Notes under the pieces: model-generated
Told to the model about the DNA's origin: nothing
What the model saw: the letters and a program-made list of their open reading frames with translations, nothing else
Databases searched by the model: none
Program-made: the position numbers and the translations under genes
DNA from: Anaerostipes sp. MSJ-23
Lineage (GTDB): Bacteria > Bacillota > Clostridia > Lachnospirales > Lachnospiraceae
Direction: 5' to 3'
DNA length: 64,000 nt
Assembly: GCF_018918155.1 (NCBI RefSeq)
Contig: NZ_JAHLPY010000006.1
Location: 31,169-95,168, forward strand
Shown here: positions 10,321-19,046 of the stretch, piece by piece
Position numbering within the stretch: position 1 is the stretch's first letter
Layout of the letters: each line of letters starts with the position of its first letter

Positions 10321-10909
10321 CTGTGGCACCTCCCTTGAAAGTAAATTCCTGATATTCCTTTTCCAGAGCACCTTTAAATGAATGATCAATCAAAATATTT
10401 CGTCCTGGAATTACCGAACGGACCCCACCAATAAAATCTTCTTCACTGACTGTGATTGTCATTCCCGTATATTTTTCCAAATCATCTTTTTTATCCTGAT
10501 CGGATGAATTAATGTAAATTGTCAGTGGCTGACCATCCGCAAATCTAGCTGCTTTTGTAATATAAGATATCAGAAGTTTTTTATAGTCTTCCGTCTGCAT
10601 ATACTCTTTTATCAATTCAAGTACTTCTTGAAACAGTTCATTTTTTAAATTATTCTGTACCTGGCCAAGTTCTCTTCGGATTTTTATTTGACCTTTAGAA
10701 ACAACTGTATTAAGTTTTTGTCTTGCCGACGCAGTTTCTGTTTTAATTCTTGTATCTGCCTGCATGGAAGCTTCTTGCTTATGAGTTTCAAAAACATTTT
10801 CCAGTGCCTTCTGATGTCGTCTGATAATTTCATTTCCCTGACTTCTGGCCTCTTCCATCGCTGCTTCTTGTATATGTGTAATTTTTTCTTCGATTGTCAA
10901 CTGGGTCAC
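10313..10909 (-). CDS. ntpE: V/A-type ATPase subunit E (peripheral stalk)
   Basis: A 198-residue protein. An N-terminal long helix (TIEEKITHIQEAAMEEARSQ onward, to about residue 100) pairs with subunit G to form the outer stalk, and a globular C-terminal half caps V1 (IGGVRSVIPGRNILIDHSF is typical). It overlaps the start of subunit A by eight bases and follows subunit F by 20 bases. Confidence 0.9.
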   Translation of the reverse strand: MTQLTIEEKITHIQEAAMEEARSQGNEIIRRHQKALENVFETHKQEASMQADTRIKTETASARQKLNTVVSKGQIKIRRELGQVQNNLKNELFQEVLELIKEYMQTEDYKKLLISYITKAARFADGQPLTIYINSSDQDKKDDLEKYTGMTITVSEEDFIGGVRSVIPGRNILIDHSFKGALEKEYQEFTFKGGATGE

Positions 10910-10929
10910 CTTCTTTCTGCCTCCAGCTA

Positions 10930-11238
10930 TTATAATTTTAAGCCAATTGCTTCATTGACATAGGAAGTAATAAAGTTCTTCTTTCTTCCAGTACCATGCC
11001 GATCTGGGATTTCAATCAATAGCGGCATCTGCCGTTCTAGTTTGATCTCATCAATTAAATCCGGAAATTCTCTTCCGAATTTTTCCGTCAAAAGAACAAT
11101 TCCTATGGATGTATCATTCATTGCCTTCTCCAGTGCTTGCCGGAGCTCTTCTTTTTCATGAACAACAATGCCATCAACACCTGCCAGGCGCATTCCGGTC
11201 AGTGTATCTACATTATCACTGATTAAATACATTTTCAT
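10930..11238 (-). CDS. ntpG: V/A-type ATPase subunit F (central stalk, NtpG type)
   Basis: A 102-residue Rossmann-like protein that binds subunit D in the rotor and can stimulate or inhibit activity. It starts MKMYLISDNVDTLTGMRLAG, the usual F-subunit opening, with a central IGIVLLTEKF strand and a C-terminal helix. The symbol follows Enterococcus hirae naming, in which NtpG is subunit F. Confidence 0.9.
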   Translation of the reverse strand: MKMYLISDNVDTLTGMRLAGVDGIVVHEKEELRQALEKAMNDTSIGIVLLTEKFGREFPDLIDEIKLERQMPLLIEIPDRHGTGRKKNFITSYVNEAIGLKL

Positions 11239-11254
11239 AAAACCACTTCCCGAT

Positions 11255-11689
11255 CTAACCTAATTTACCGATGATCATGAAAGAGATGATCAGTCCGTAT
11301 AAACACACACCTTCTGCCAAACCTACGAAGATTAAAGATTTACCAAGAGCACTCGGATCCTCACTAATTGCACCAAGTGCTGCACTGGCTGCACTGGCAA
11401 CAGCGATACCACCACCAACACAAGAAAGTCCCGTTGATAATGCAGCTGCAAGATATCCAAGTCCTGTTGACATACCACTATCTGCACTTGCTTGTGCTGC
11501 CTGTACTGGATTGCTCACAAACAACATGACCCCTGCGACCACAAAAATTCCAAAGAAGAATAATACGTTGTATGCGAGACTTTTTTTATATCGTTTTTTT
11601 GTTCTATCTCCTCTTAAAAAATATCCAAATGGAATCAGAATACTTAAAATTAATGCTGCGATGATTGATAATTTGATTGCTAATGTCAT
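11255..11689 (-). CDS. ntpK: V/A-type ATPase proteolipid subunit K (membrane ring)
   Basis: A 144-residue membrane protein that forms the ion-carrying rotor ring. Four hydrophobic helices are visible. The last two (GLGYLAAALSTGLSCVGGGI onward) are glycine-rich and carry the ion-binding glutamate in VGLAEGVCLYGL at about residue 128. The first two (about residues 5-25 and 42-62) are not glycine-rich and lack a carboxylate, so only one hairpin looks functional. E. hirae NtpK also has one Glu per four helices, but there both hairpins are recognisably related. Whether the ion is Na+ or H+ cannot be decided. Confidence 0.9.
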   Translation of the reverse strand: MTLAIKLSIIAALILSILIPFGYFLRGDRTKKRYKKSLAYNVLFFFGIFVVAGVMLFVSNPVQAAQASADSGMSTGLGYLAAALSTGLSCVGGGIAVASAASAALGAISEDPSALGKSLIFVGLAEGVCLYGLIISFMIIGKLG

Positions 11690-11701
11690 ATTGATACCCT
11701 C

Positions 11702-13648
11702 CTAGTTTAATTTATTTGCATGATTGTTAAATGGATGGAATTCCCGTCCAGATCCTTGATAAAAACGACTGAACATTTCATAATATTCTAAACGCAATAC
11801 CTGAATACCTACGACTAATCCTTCCAGCGCACAAACAATGATGTTTCCTAATACAATGACGATCCAATTGGGAGTTCCTGCTCCATCTGTAATTCCTCCA
11901 AGCATCAAAACGACTTCCATCATTGCCGCATGACTAACAGCGAATGCTCCAATACGTACAAAAGAAATCGTATTAGAGAAAAAACTTAACATTGTTTCAA
12001 ATAATTCAAAAAATCCCTGAACAAAAAACATTCCAACTCCGCTTTCTGTTTTTGGTTTTTTACCTTCTACTAACTGTCCAAGAGGTTCTTTCAGAAAGAA
12101 TAAAATCACTGGGATTCCAAGGAAAATGGCCAACATAATATTTCCCGGAGTTTTATGTCCTGTCATATATAATACAATTGTCAGAACAAGGAATCCATAA
12201 AAGACAAGTCCTGCGACTCCATTTGGACCAAACAACATATTTTCTTTATCTCCGCGTTTTTTTGCATTAATAATCTGGAAAATCATGGCCAAAAGAATTA
12301 GGCCCATTCCAAAAGCTACCGCTACAATAAAGACAGTATTCAATTGACCGACAAATGGAAGATTTATCATAGCATGCATTGGTGAAAGCCATAAGGGTTT
12401 AATAATGGTTCCCTCAAACCCAAAAAAGCTTCCGAACATAAAGCCAAAGAAGGTGGAAAAAATGCCTGCAATTGATATAATGCCTGCAAGATTCATTTTC
12501 TTTGTTTTATATAAAATACCACCGCCAATAAACAAACATAATCCCTGTCCGACATCTCCAAACATCGCTCCAAAAATAAATGTGTACGTCAATGCAACAA
12601 AAATGGTAGGATCCATTTCGTTGTGAGATGGAAGACCATACATTCGTATAAACATTTCAAATGGTTTGAAGAATTTTGGATTTTTTAATTTGGTTGGTGG
12701 TTCCCCAAAAAATTTTTCTCTTCCTTCTTCTTCTACAATGGTAATACGATCATCATCTTTCGTCTCTTCTATAAAAGCTTTTACATCATCTTCGCTCATC
12801 CAACCACACAAAATGTAATAATCTTCTTGTTCATTTTCCAGACGCGCTGCCATCTTTCTTACATCAAAATTATTGGACATTTCTTCCAGAAGATATCTTG
12901 CTCCAAGAAGTTTTGCCGCATGTCCAGATAAAAATTCTCCAATTTGTTTCTGAAGATCTTCGCTTTGCTGGTCAAGCAGCTCCATTCTTCTTTTCAAACT
13001 CCTACAGATTTCTGCCGGCATTCCCTCATAGTCTTCTGGCACATCCATCTTTTCAAAATGAAGGGAACGGAATGCAGAATCAATCTTTCCCGTTTCCTTA
13101 TGTGCAGAAAAATAACATCCGTAGACATAGTTTTCATCTCTCGTTCCTTCTAAAAAAATTGCATTCAGATCATCAAATAAATACTTTTCGAGTTTCTGAT
13201 AATAATCAACAGCAATTCTTCCAAACCTTACTTTCATATAACGGTACTGAAAGACCTCTTTCAAATTTAGCTCCAGAGGTTGAAACGGTTCCAATTCATG
13301 ATATTTTTCCAGAAGCTCTTCTTTTTGTTTCTTTAATTTTTCCTCTTTACTTTTTAAATCTAAATAATCATGATTTAGATCTCGAATCATATTAATAATT
13401 TCATCCTCTGATAAAGATGTATCCATCGGTACCGAAGGATCTGGCAACATTGCCACATACTGTTCTGCTTTTGCCAATGGTTCTTTATATGGATTTAGAT
13501 CCATAAATGGCAAAAGATTATCGGTTGTTTTCAGTTCTGTGATCGCATTTTCCAGCTGCATTTCGTACTTTGATAAATACTTACTGCTTACCCGGTCAAT
13601 ATCTGTGCGGGGACCAGAAATGCTTAAAAATTTCATCTTTACAATCAT
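11702..13648 (-). CDS. ntpI: V/A-type ATPase subunit I (membrane stator)
   Basis: A 648-residue two-part protein. The N-terminal half, to about residue 330, is soluble and coiled-coil-rich and anchors the peripheral stalks. The C-terminal half has about eight membrane helices forming the ion half-channels next to the K ring. The conserved FGAMFGDVGQGL stretch and a basic residue in the late helix (SFVRIGAFAVSHAAM) are family hallmarks. The start overlaps the stop of subunit C by four bases (ATGA), behind AAGGAGG. Confidence 0.93.
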   Translation of the reverse strand: MIVKMKFLSISGPRTDIDRVSSKYLSKYEMQLENAITELKTTDNLLPFMDLNPYKEPLAKAEQYVAMLPDPSVPMDTSLSEDEIINMIRDLNHDYLDLKSKEEKLKKQKEELLEKYHELEPFQPLELNLKEVFQYRYMKVRFGRIAVDYYQKLEKYLFDDLNAIFLEGTRDENYVYGCYFSAHKETGKIDSAFRSLHFEKMDVPEDYEGMPAEICRSLKRRMELLDQQSEDLQKQIGEFLSGHAAKLLGARYLLEEMSNNFDVRKMAARLENEQEDYYILCGWMSEDDVKAFIEETKDDDRITIVEEEGREKFFGEPPTKLKNPKFFKPFEMFIRMYGLPSHNEMDPTIFVALTYTFIFGAMFGDVGQGLCLFIGGGILYKTKKMNLAGIISIAGIFSTFFGFMFGSFFGFEGTIIKPLWLSPMHAMINLPFVGQLNTVFIVAVAFGMGLILLAMIFQIINAKKRGDKENMLFGPNGVAGLVFYGFLVLTIVLYMTGHKTPGNIMLAIFLGIPVILFFLKEPLGQLVEGKKPKTESGVGMFFVQGFFELFETMLSFFSNTISFVRIGAFAVSHAAMMEVVLMLGGITDGAGTPNWIVIVLGNIIVCALEGLVVGIQVLRLEYYEMFSRFYQGSGREFHPFNNHANKLN

Positions 13649-14715
13649 CGGGCATTACCTCCTTGATGTCCGGAGTCCTCTATCAAATACTGAAGGGTCT
13701 CCCTTTCCGACAAACCATAACGAACGCATTCCAGCGCGGTGGTAATTTTATAAATTTCCTCCTCCTTTAAAAATAAATACTGGTGAATGCTGGCCAGTGA
13801 ATATGGATGATTCCGATAAGATACTGTTAAAATATGTCTCAAACACTCATTTACAATATCTTCCACATTATGCTGCTCATCCAGCTGATACTTCCGCCCA
13901 TAAAATGTTTCATTCAAACGACGGAAAAATTCTTCCACAGACGGTGCTTCTACCAAGTCTTTAAACTCCTGATTTCCAAGACGATACTGAATTGGAATAA
14001 GCAAATTATAAATATCTGGTGCAAGCATATGATAATATTTTTTTGCTCTATAAATCCATTGCAAATTCAACAAATCAATCTTAGTTCCAAGTTCTTTTGT
14101 CAGTGTTTCCTTATCACTTTTATTCCATGCACCTTTGCGTATTTTCCACATCATGGAAAAATAATACAAATCCAATGCTAAATCATAATCAAATAATGTT
14201 GAAGCTCCGGATTCCCGAATTCTTGCCAGCGGTGGATAATATTCTGTATTTTTCAAATGATCCACAAGATCATCAATATTTTTTGACATGATTAGCTGAT
14301 CAATCTTAATATCAGAATATCTATCAAAAAAAGGTTTTTTATAATTCAGATCAAATGGTGCATTATAATGATTAAAAACAATTCTCAAACAATATTTAAT
14401 TAAATCCACTTCATATCGTTTCATAAAAGATCTCAAAAACTCTTTCTGCTTCATATTAGCAAATCGATATAGCCTTGTATAATCGTCATAAAGAGACTGC
14501 ACTAGAATCTTTTCAATATTTCCTCTGTGGTAAAGCGATTCATCCATGTGATCGATCAAACTGCCATAGGACCTGGTCTCTCTCAAATATTGTATAATAT
14601 CCGTCACTGTTCTCATAGACGCCAGGCTTTTATAATCCTCTGGCTTTAGCAACTTGGCGCGCATCGCACAGACTTTGGTTACAATTCCGCTATATTCCAT
14701 TACGTTGTTCATCAT
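13645..14715 (-). CDS. ntpC: V/A-type ATPase subunit C (socket between stalk and ring)
   Basis: A 356-residue, mostly helical soluble protein of the C/AC39 family that couples the central stalk to the K ring. It begins MEYSGIVTKVCAMRAKLL after a short run containing three possible ATGs; the first two sit just behind GGAGG. Length is typical (about 330-355). It is the second gene of the operon and overlaps subunit I. Confidence 0.9.
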   Translation of the reverse strand: MMNNVMEYSGIVTKVCAMRAKLLKPEDYKSLASMRTVTDIIQYLRETRSYGSLIDHMDESLYHRGNIEKILVQSLYDDYTRLYRFANMKQKEFLRSFMKRYEVDLIKYCLRIVFNHYNAPFDLNYKKPFFDRYSDIKIDQLIMSKNIDDLVDHLKNTEYYPPLARIRESGASTLFDYDLALDLYYFSMMWKIRKGAWNKSDKETLTKELGTKIDLLNLQWIYRAKKYYHMLAPDIYNLLIPIQYRLGNQEFKDLVEAPSVEEFFRRLNETFYGRKYQLDEQHNVEDIVNECLRHILTVSYRNHPYSLASIHQYLFLKEEEIYKITTALECVRYGLSERETLQYLIEDSGHQGGNAR

Positions 14716-14755
14716 AACCTTGCCTCCTGATGTTCTAAAATTAAGAGTTCCTTTT

Positions 14756-15067
14756 TTATATTTCTATGATTCTGTGCAGGACTTCTTTTGCATAATCTGT
14801 ATGATGTTCCTTAAAATCTTTTTTTAAAAATTCTATTTCCTTTCGGTTTTGCTGTTCCTGACGATTCAGAAGTTGTTCCATATTTTCTTCCAGTTCTTTT
14901 TGTATAGACTGAAGTTTTTCTTCCGTTTTTTGCTCCATTTGAGTATCAAACTGATTTCTTTTCTCCTGCATTTCTTTTTCTAAAAGATGTTTCTGCTCTT
15001 CTGCATTTTCTACGATAGCTCTCGCAGTCATTTCAATTTCTGAAAGTTTATCCGCAATCCGCTCCAT
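14756..15067 (-). CDS. ntpF: V/A-type ATPase subunit G/H (peripheral stalk coiled coil, NtpF type)
   Basis: A 103-residue protein that is almost entirely one charged amphipathic helix (glutamate, lysine and glutamine rich, with heptad hydrophobics), as expected for the stalk partner of subunit E. Such chains evolve fast, so the call rests mainly on this composition and its place as first gene of the operon. GGAGG precedes the ATG. A -10-like TAAAAT on minus lies in the upstream gap, but I see no convincing -35. Confidence 0.8.
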   Translation of the reverse strand: MERIADKLSEIEMTARAIVENAEEQKHLLEKEMQEKRNQFDTQMEQKTEEKLQSIQKELEENMEQLLNRQEQQNRKEIEFLKKDFKEHHTDYAKEVLHRIIEI

Positions 15068-15235
15068 AAAAAAACCTCCTTTCTTTCCTGCATTTCTATA
15101 AACTTTATTTTACCCCTTTTTATCTATTTTTACTAGCTTTTTCCTTTATTTTTTCCTTATTTTTCGTCATTTTTCACAACACTTTTTTTAAATTTGTAGG
15201 TTTTCCATTAAAAATTGAAAAATTTTTTTAAAAAG

Positions 15236-15278
15236 AAAAAGAACATAAAGCATTTTTTCCTTTGCTTTACGTTCTTTT
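15236..15278 (-). terminator. Terminator of the sigma/anti-sigma/surface-protein operon
   Basis: Arms AAGAACGTAAAGCA and TGCTTTATGTTCTT (minus sense) pair through one G-U wobble and are followed by a T-rich tract. The wobble works only for minus-strand RNA, so this ends the operon at 15284-18865. Confidence 0.8.
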
Positions 15279-15283
15279 ATTCT

Positions 15284-17329
15284 TTACCATAACGCCCGTC
15301 CGGACACTTTATTACTATAAGATCCCTTTATTTTTTTTGACGAACTTGTAGACTTCACTCTATAATAATAACGTTTCCCTGCTTTTGCCTTTCTATCCTC
15401 AAAACATGTTCTTTTATTTCCTTTAACACTGGCAATTTGTTTATAACATCCCTTTGATGTAACGCTTCGATAAATTTTATATCCGCATGCACCGCCAACT
15501 CTTCCCCAAGTAAGAACGACTCTTCTTGTTCTACCTTTGGCTCTTAATTTAGACGGAGCCATTAATCTTGGAACGGTTCTGGAAAGCAGATAAGTTGAAT
15601 TATGAGTTACCTCGTATTCTACATAAGCATCTTCTGCAACTTCCGGTGTCTCTTGTAACAGCTGTGTTTCTCCATTATTATAGTAACTTAGCTTTAACTT
15701 ATCATCCTTTCGGATTCCATATTTACCACAAAGATACTTATAATTTACGCGCATCTCTGCTTTCCCTGGAAGCACCCCATTATTCGCATATCTCATATAT
15801 AAAATATAAGGTTCATCCGGATACCCATAATCTTTTCCTTTTACCTTTTTTACCGTTGATGTCAAATTAATATTTTTGCATCTGGATTTTTTTATTTTCT
15901 TTCCATTAAAAACCCATTGAACATTTTCATCTTCAAAAACAAGTGTCTTATCTTTTCCGGCAATTGCAAGAAAAAATTCTTTTTTAGCGATTTTGCTATA
16001 ACGGCAGTCTAATACCGCTGTTTTACCTTCTTTCATTGCACGTAGTTTTTTTACAACTGTTTTAGGATTTCCCACGCTTCCATAATATGCAGTCTTATAC
16101 TGGCTTGATACCGTAATTTTTTCCGTTTTTTCTCTTGTTATCTTCTGCAAAGGAAAATCTTTGTCATCCAGCTGATAAAATACACTTTTATTTTTTGCAC
16201 TATAAACACAAATTCCCTTTAGTTTCCACGTTCCAATTCCCCAAAATGGATTGACCGGAATCTCTATTTGATGTTTTCCTTTGCTCAATCCCTTTTGGCT
16301 ACTCCAATTAAGATTCTTCTCCTGTCCCTTATCATTAACAAAACATAAATCCAAATCTGTAATTTTTTCTTTTCCTGTCTCTAAATTTACTTCCAAGAGT
16401 CCCGGTGTTGAAATCTTTTTCTTTTTAATTTCAAGTCTTTTAATCTTTGGTGTCCCATAAGCTTTTTTTACAACAAAATTACGGTTGTGTTGCTTCATTT
16501 TTCCTACAATTAAATCATAGGAGATCTCCTTTTGATTCTTATCAGATAAGATAATATCTGTAGCCTCATATTTTCCCATATCCAAATCTTCGATTGGGTA
16601 ACAAATTTCAACAATCCTATTTCTTTTCACAGCACAAAATGGGATCGTAATAATTCCCTCTTCATCATCTTTACGCCGGTAACCGAAGCCTATTTGTCTT
16701 ATCTGTTTCCAGTTTCCTGCGAGTTTCATACGGACTTTCAAACCTTTCGATGCATCCACATGATTAGCATTAATAATAGAAAAACTTTCTAATTTAGGTG
16801 TCTTCGTTTTTTTATATCCTCTATAATCAGAACGGATGATCCTACAGTTTTTCCCGCTCTTTCTCCACATTTTTACATGTGCGTCTTCATCATAATAGGA
16901 AGTATTTCCATTTGCATCTGTTAGAGAAATACTCACGATTTTATAATTTCCTTTGACAACTCTGCAATTATTGTCAAAACTTAATTTTATTCTTTTCTTT
17001 CCTGTAAATAATGGTGCTTTTTTTAACTCTTTACAATCAAAATCTGCAGAAATACTTTCCGCACTGTTACGGTTAATCTTACGTTCCAGACACACAGAAA
17101 TCTCAACAATTCCCGTTCCTTCTTCCATGACTTCCAATTCCATATCCAGTTTATGTCCTTTTCTTGCATCGACATTCCTTGAATTTAAAATACGAAAGCT
17201 ACGTAAAACAGGTGCAGTATCATCATAATGCACATCCGCATAAACTTGTAAAGGCATATTGGCAAACAAAAAGATCAATGCTAGCAAGCAGATTATGATC
17301 TTTCTTATCCGGTCATTCGGATTTTTCAT
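15284..17329 (-). CDS. Secreted repeat protein with C-terminal fibronectin type III domain
   Basis: A 681-residue exported protein with an N-terminal signal peptide (IIICLLALIFLFANMPLQVY, cleavage likely after YADVHY or nearby). At least three divergent repeats follow, beginning near APVLRSFRILN, TPKLESFSIIN and TPKIKRLEIKK, each opening a beta-sandwich-like unit. A fibronectin III domain (about the last 95 residues, PSKLRAKGRTRRVVLTWGRV onward) ends the chain. No sortase signal or membrane anchor is seen. I start at 17329 because AAAGGAGAG precedes that ATG; the longer frame from 17395 overlaps the upstream gene. It is co-transcribed with an ECF sigma factor and its anti-sigma, so it is probably induced by envelope stress. 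Confidence 0.8.
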   Translation of the reverse strand: MKNPNDRIRKIIICLLALIFLFANMPLQVYADVHYDDTAPVLRSFRILNSRNVDARKGHKLDMELEVMEEGTGIVEISVCLERKINRNSAESISADFDCKELKKAPLFTGKKRIKLSFDNNCRVVKGNYKIVSISLTDANGNTSYYDEDAHVKMWRKSGKNCRIIRSDYRGYKKTKTPKLESFSIINANHVDASKGLKVRMKLAGNWKQIRQIGFGYRRKDDEEGIITIPFCAVKRNRIVEICYPIEDLDMGKYEATDIILSDKNQKEISYDLIVGKMKQHNRNFVVKKAYGTPKIKRLEIKKKKISTPGLLEVNLETGKEKITDLDLCFVNDKGQEKNLNWSSQKGLSKGKHQIEIPVNPFWGIGTWKLKGICVYSAKNKSVFYQLDDKDFPLQKITREKTEKITVSSQYKTAYYGSVGNPKTVVKKLRAMKEGKTAVLDCRYSKIAKKEFFLAIAGKDKTLVFEDENVQWVFNGKKIKKSRCKNINLTSTVKKVKGKDYGYPDEPYILYMRYANNGVLPGKAEMRVNYKYLCGKYGIRKDDKLKLSYYNNGETQLLQETPEVAEDAYVEYEVTHNSTYLLSRTVPRLMAPSKLRAKGRTRRVVLTWGRVGGACGYKIYRSVTSKGCYKQIASVKGNKRTCFEDRKAKAGKRYYYRVKSTSSSKKIKGSYSNKVSGRALW

Positions 17330-17333
17330 GGTT

Positions 17334-18377
17334 TCACTCTCCTTTAGTGGTCGTGATGCCCTGTCCGTCAATTTTCTTTTCCATCTGAGTGCCATTCTTT
17401 GATTCTTTTAGCCAAACTGGTTTGAAAATCATCTTCCTGGTATCATCATCTGTTCGTTCAAAGAAGACCGTTCCTATCTTGCGATTTTCTTTATTAATAT
17501 CTGCTGTCTCTCCGAGACTGAGGTATTGCTTTTTATATTCATCTGATAATTCAAATGAAAGAAAATCTTGATCTTCCTGTGACTTCCATTCATACTCTAC
17601 CTTCATATACCACACATTCAATGTAATATTTTTAATCCGGTAAGAAATATTTTCTTTCTTATTATACACCCAATCATCATTGGAAGCCACTGTTTTTACT
17701 TTATACATAGAACGCGGCATAAATTTGATTTTAATCTTTTCTTCCTGTACCTCCCCACCTTTTTCTCCCAGAAATACAAGTGTACACGAGGTTTCTTTTC
17801 CGATAAATTTTTGAATTTCTGCAGTATGTTTCTGAAAAGTTCCATAATATTTTGTATTATTTTTTTGATCAGATACTGGTATATAATTTTCCTGTTCCAG
17901 CACTTCGCGATCTCCATCTTCCGTCGCAATAATTACTTCTGATGGATAGACATCATCATAATTTCCTTTGTCTTTTACTTCATAGCGTATACTAATTCCT
18001 TCACTTGTCATTACTGCGTCGTTTAAATAAATCTTTCCTTTATTTCCAATATTTACTTGTTTATTAATTGGTATTTCATCCGCCTTAACATTCTTCTCAT
18101 ATGTCTGTGAAACACTTATGCAAAATCTTTCGTAAAATCCTCTAAATGTTGCCGCTGCCGGTGTTTTTATTCCAATAATCACAACGCACATACAAGCTGC
18201 CATTGCTGTAGCTGCTTGATGAATATGCCTTATAAAAAGCTTCCTTCCTACTTTTGTTTTTGGTTTCTTTTTTTGAATTTGTGCCTGTTTTAAAGTTTCC
18301 AAAAGCTCCTGTTCAAAGGATTCCTCTGGTTTGATCCGGGACAACATTTCTCGATATTCTTCTTCTATCCGATTCAT
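17334..18377 (-). CDS. Membrane anti-sigma factor, DUF4179-like
   Basis: A 347-residue protein with a short cytoplasmic N-terminal part (about 60 residues). One membrane helix follows (about 52-72, AATAMAACMCVVIIGIKTPA). The large extracytoplasmic part contains SVSQTYEKNVKADEIPINKQ, which resembles DUF4179 proteins paired with ECF sigma factors. It overlaps the sigma gene by four bases (ATGA), the standard arrangement for a cognate anti-sigma. It probably holds the sigma factor at the membrane until an outside signal releases it; the signal is unknown. Confidence 0.8.
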   Translation of the reverse strand: MNRIEEEYREMLSRIKPEESFEQELLETLKQAQIQKKKPKTKVGRKLFIRHIHQAATAMAACMCVVIIGIKTPAAATFRGFYERFCISVSQTYEKNVKADEIPINKQVNIGNKGKIYLNDAVMTSEGISIRYEVKDKGNYDDVYPSEVIIATEDGDREVLEQENYIPVSDQKNNTKYYGTFQKHTAEIQKFIGKETSCTLVFLGEKGGEVQEEKIKIKFMPRSMYKVKTVASNDDWVYNKKENISYRIKNITLNVWYMKVEYEWKSQEDQDFLSFELSDEYKKQYLSLGETADINKENRKIGTVFFERTDDDTRKMIFKPVWLKESKNGTQMEKKIDGQGITTTKGE

Positions 18378-18865
18378 AATTCTCCCTCCCTTTCCAATAA
18401 TAATCCTTTTAATTTTTTTCTTCCTCTAGCCATCCACGTTGTGATGGTAGATTCACTTTTTTTCATAATCTGCGCAATTTCCTTAATTGCATAACCTTCA
18501 AAATAATAAAGATATAATACTGTTCGATACTTTTCTGATAACTGATCTATCAATTCCACCAGATAATACTCTTCCTTTGGTATTTCTGGTATATCATAAT
18601 CTAGCGGTTCATTTTTATGTCTTTTTACTGCTTTTACATAGTTAATGGATGTATTAATTGTCACACGGACCATCCACGCTTTCTCATGTGTTTTATTTTC
18701 AAAGTATGGCTTTTTTGTAATCAAACGAACCATAACTTCCTGCACGATATCTTCTGCATCCGGTACACTTTTTGTGTAAGTGAAGGCCAGACGAACAAGA
18801 GAATGCGTATATTCACTGATAATCCGGCTTAACTCCTGATCCGAATATTCTTTTGTTTTTCTCAT
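18374..18865 (-). CDS. ECF-type RNA polymerase sigma factor
   Basis: A 163-residue sigma-70 family protein with only regions 2 and 4. Region 2 covers about residues 20-85 (YTKSVPDAEDIVQEVMVRLI includes the core-binding part). The region 4 helix-turn-helix is near the C-terminus (YYFEGYAIKEIAQIMKKSES). It belongs to the broad SigV/SigW-like group and is first in a three-gene operon with its anti-sigma and a secreted protein. ECF factors usually direct their own promoters, but the upstream sequence does not show a clear ECF-type AAC motif. Confidence 0.9.
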   Translation of the reverse strand: MRKTKEYSDQELSRIISEYTHSLVRLAFTYTKSVPDAEDIVQEVMVRLITKKPYFENKTHEKAWMVRVTINTSINYVKAVKRHKNEPLDYDIPEIPKEEYYLVELIDQLSEKYRTVLYLYYFEGYAIKEIAQIMKKSESTITTWMARGRKKLKGLLLEREGEL

Positions 18866-18988
18866 ACCTTCAGCAATTCCTTTAATGTTCTTCTCAATAT
18901 CTCTTCAATAAGAATACAATGTTTGCCTTATTTTTGTCTCATTTTTTTTAAATTTCCCATTTTTACAAAAAAATAAAACAAGAGATAA

Positions 18989-19018
18989 TTGACAAATCAA
19001 TACATACAAACTTATTAT
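18989..19018 (+). promoter_or_regulatory. Promoter of proA
   Basis: TTGACA at 18989-18994, an 18-base spacer and TATTAT at 19013-19018, followed by a CAGGAGG ribosome site before the ATG at 19047. Confidence 0.75.
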
Positions 19019-19046
19019 TATTAGATAAGATAACAGGAGGATTTTT

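Noticed and set aside
11271..11705. A 144-codon plus-strand open frame
   Set aside because: It is the exact antisense of the proteolipid gene, whose helices and ion-binding glutamate are clear; low-complexity membrane codons often leave the opposite strand open.
12898..13395. A 165-codon plus-strand open frame
   Set aside because: It is antisense to the soluble coiled-coil half of V-ATPase subunit I and has no recognisable protein features.
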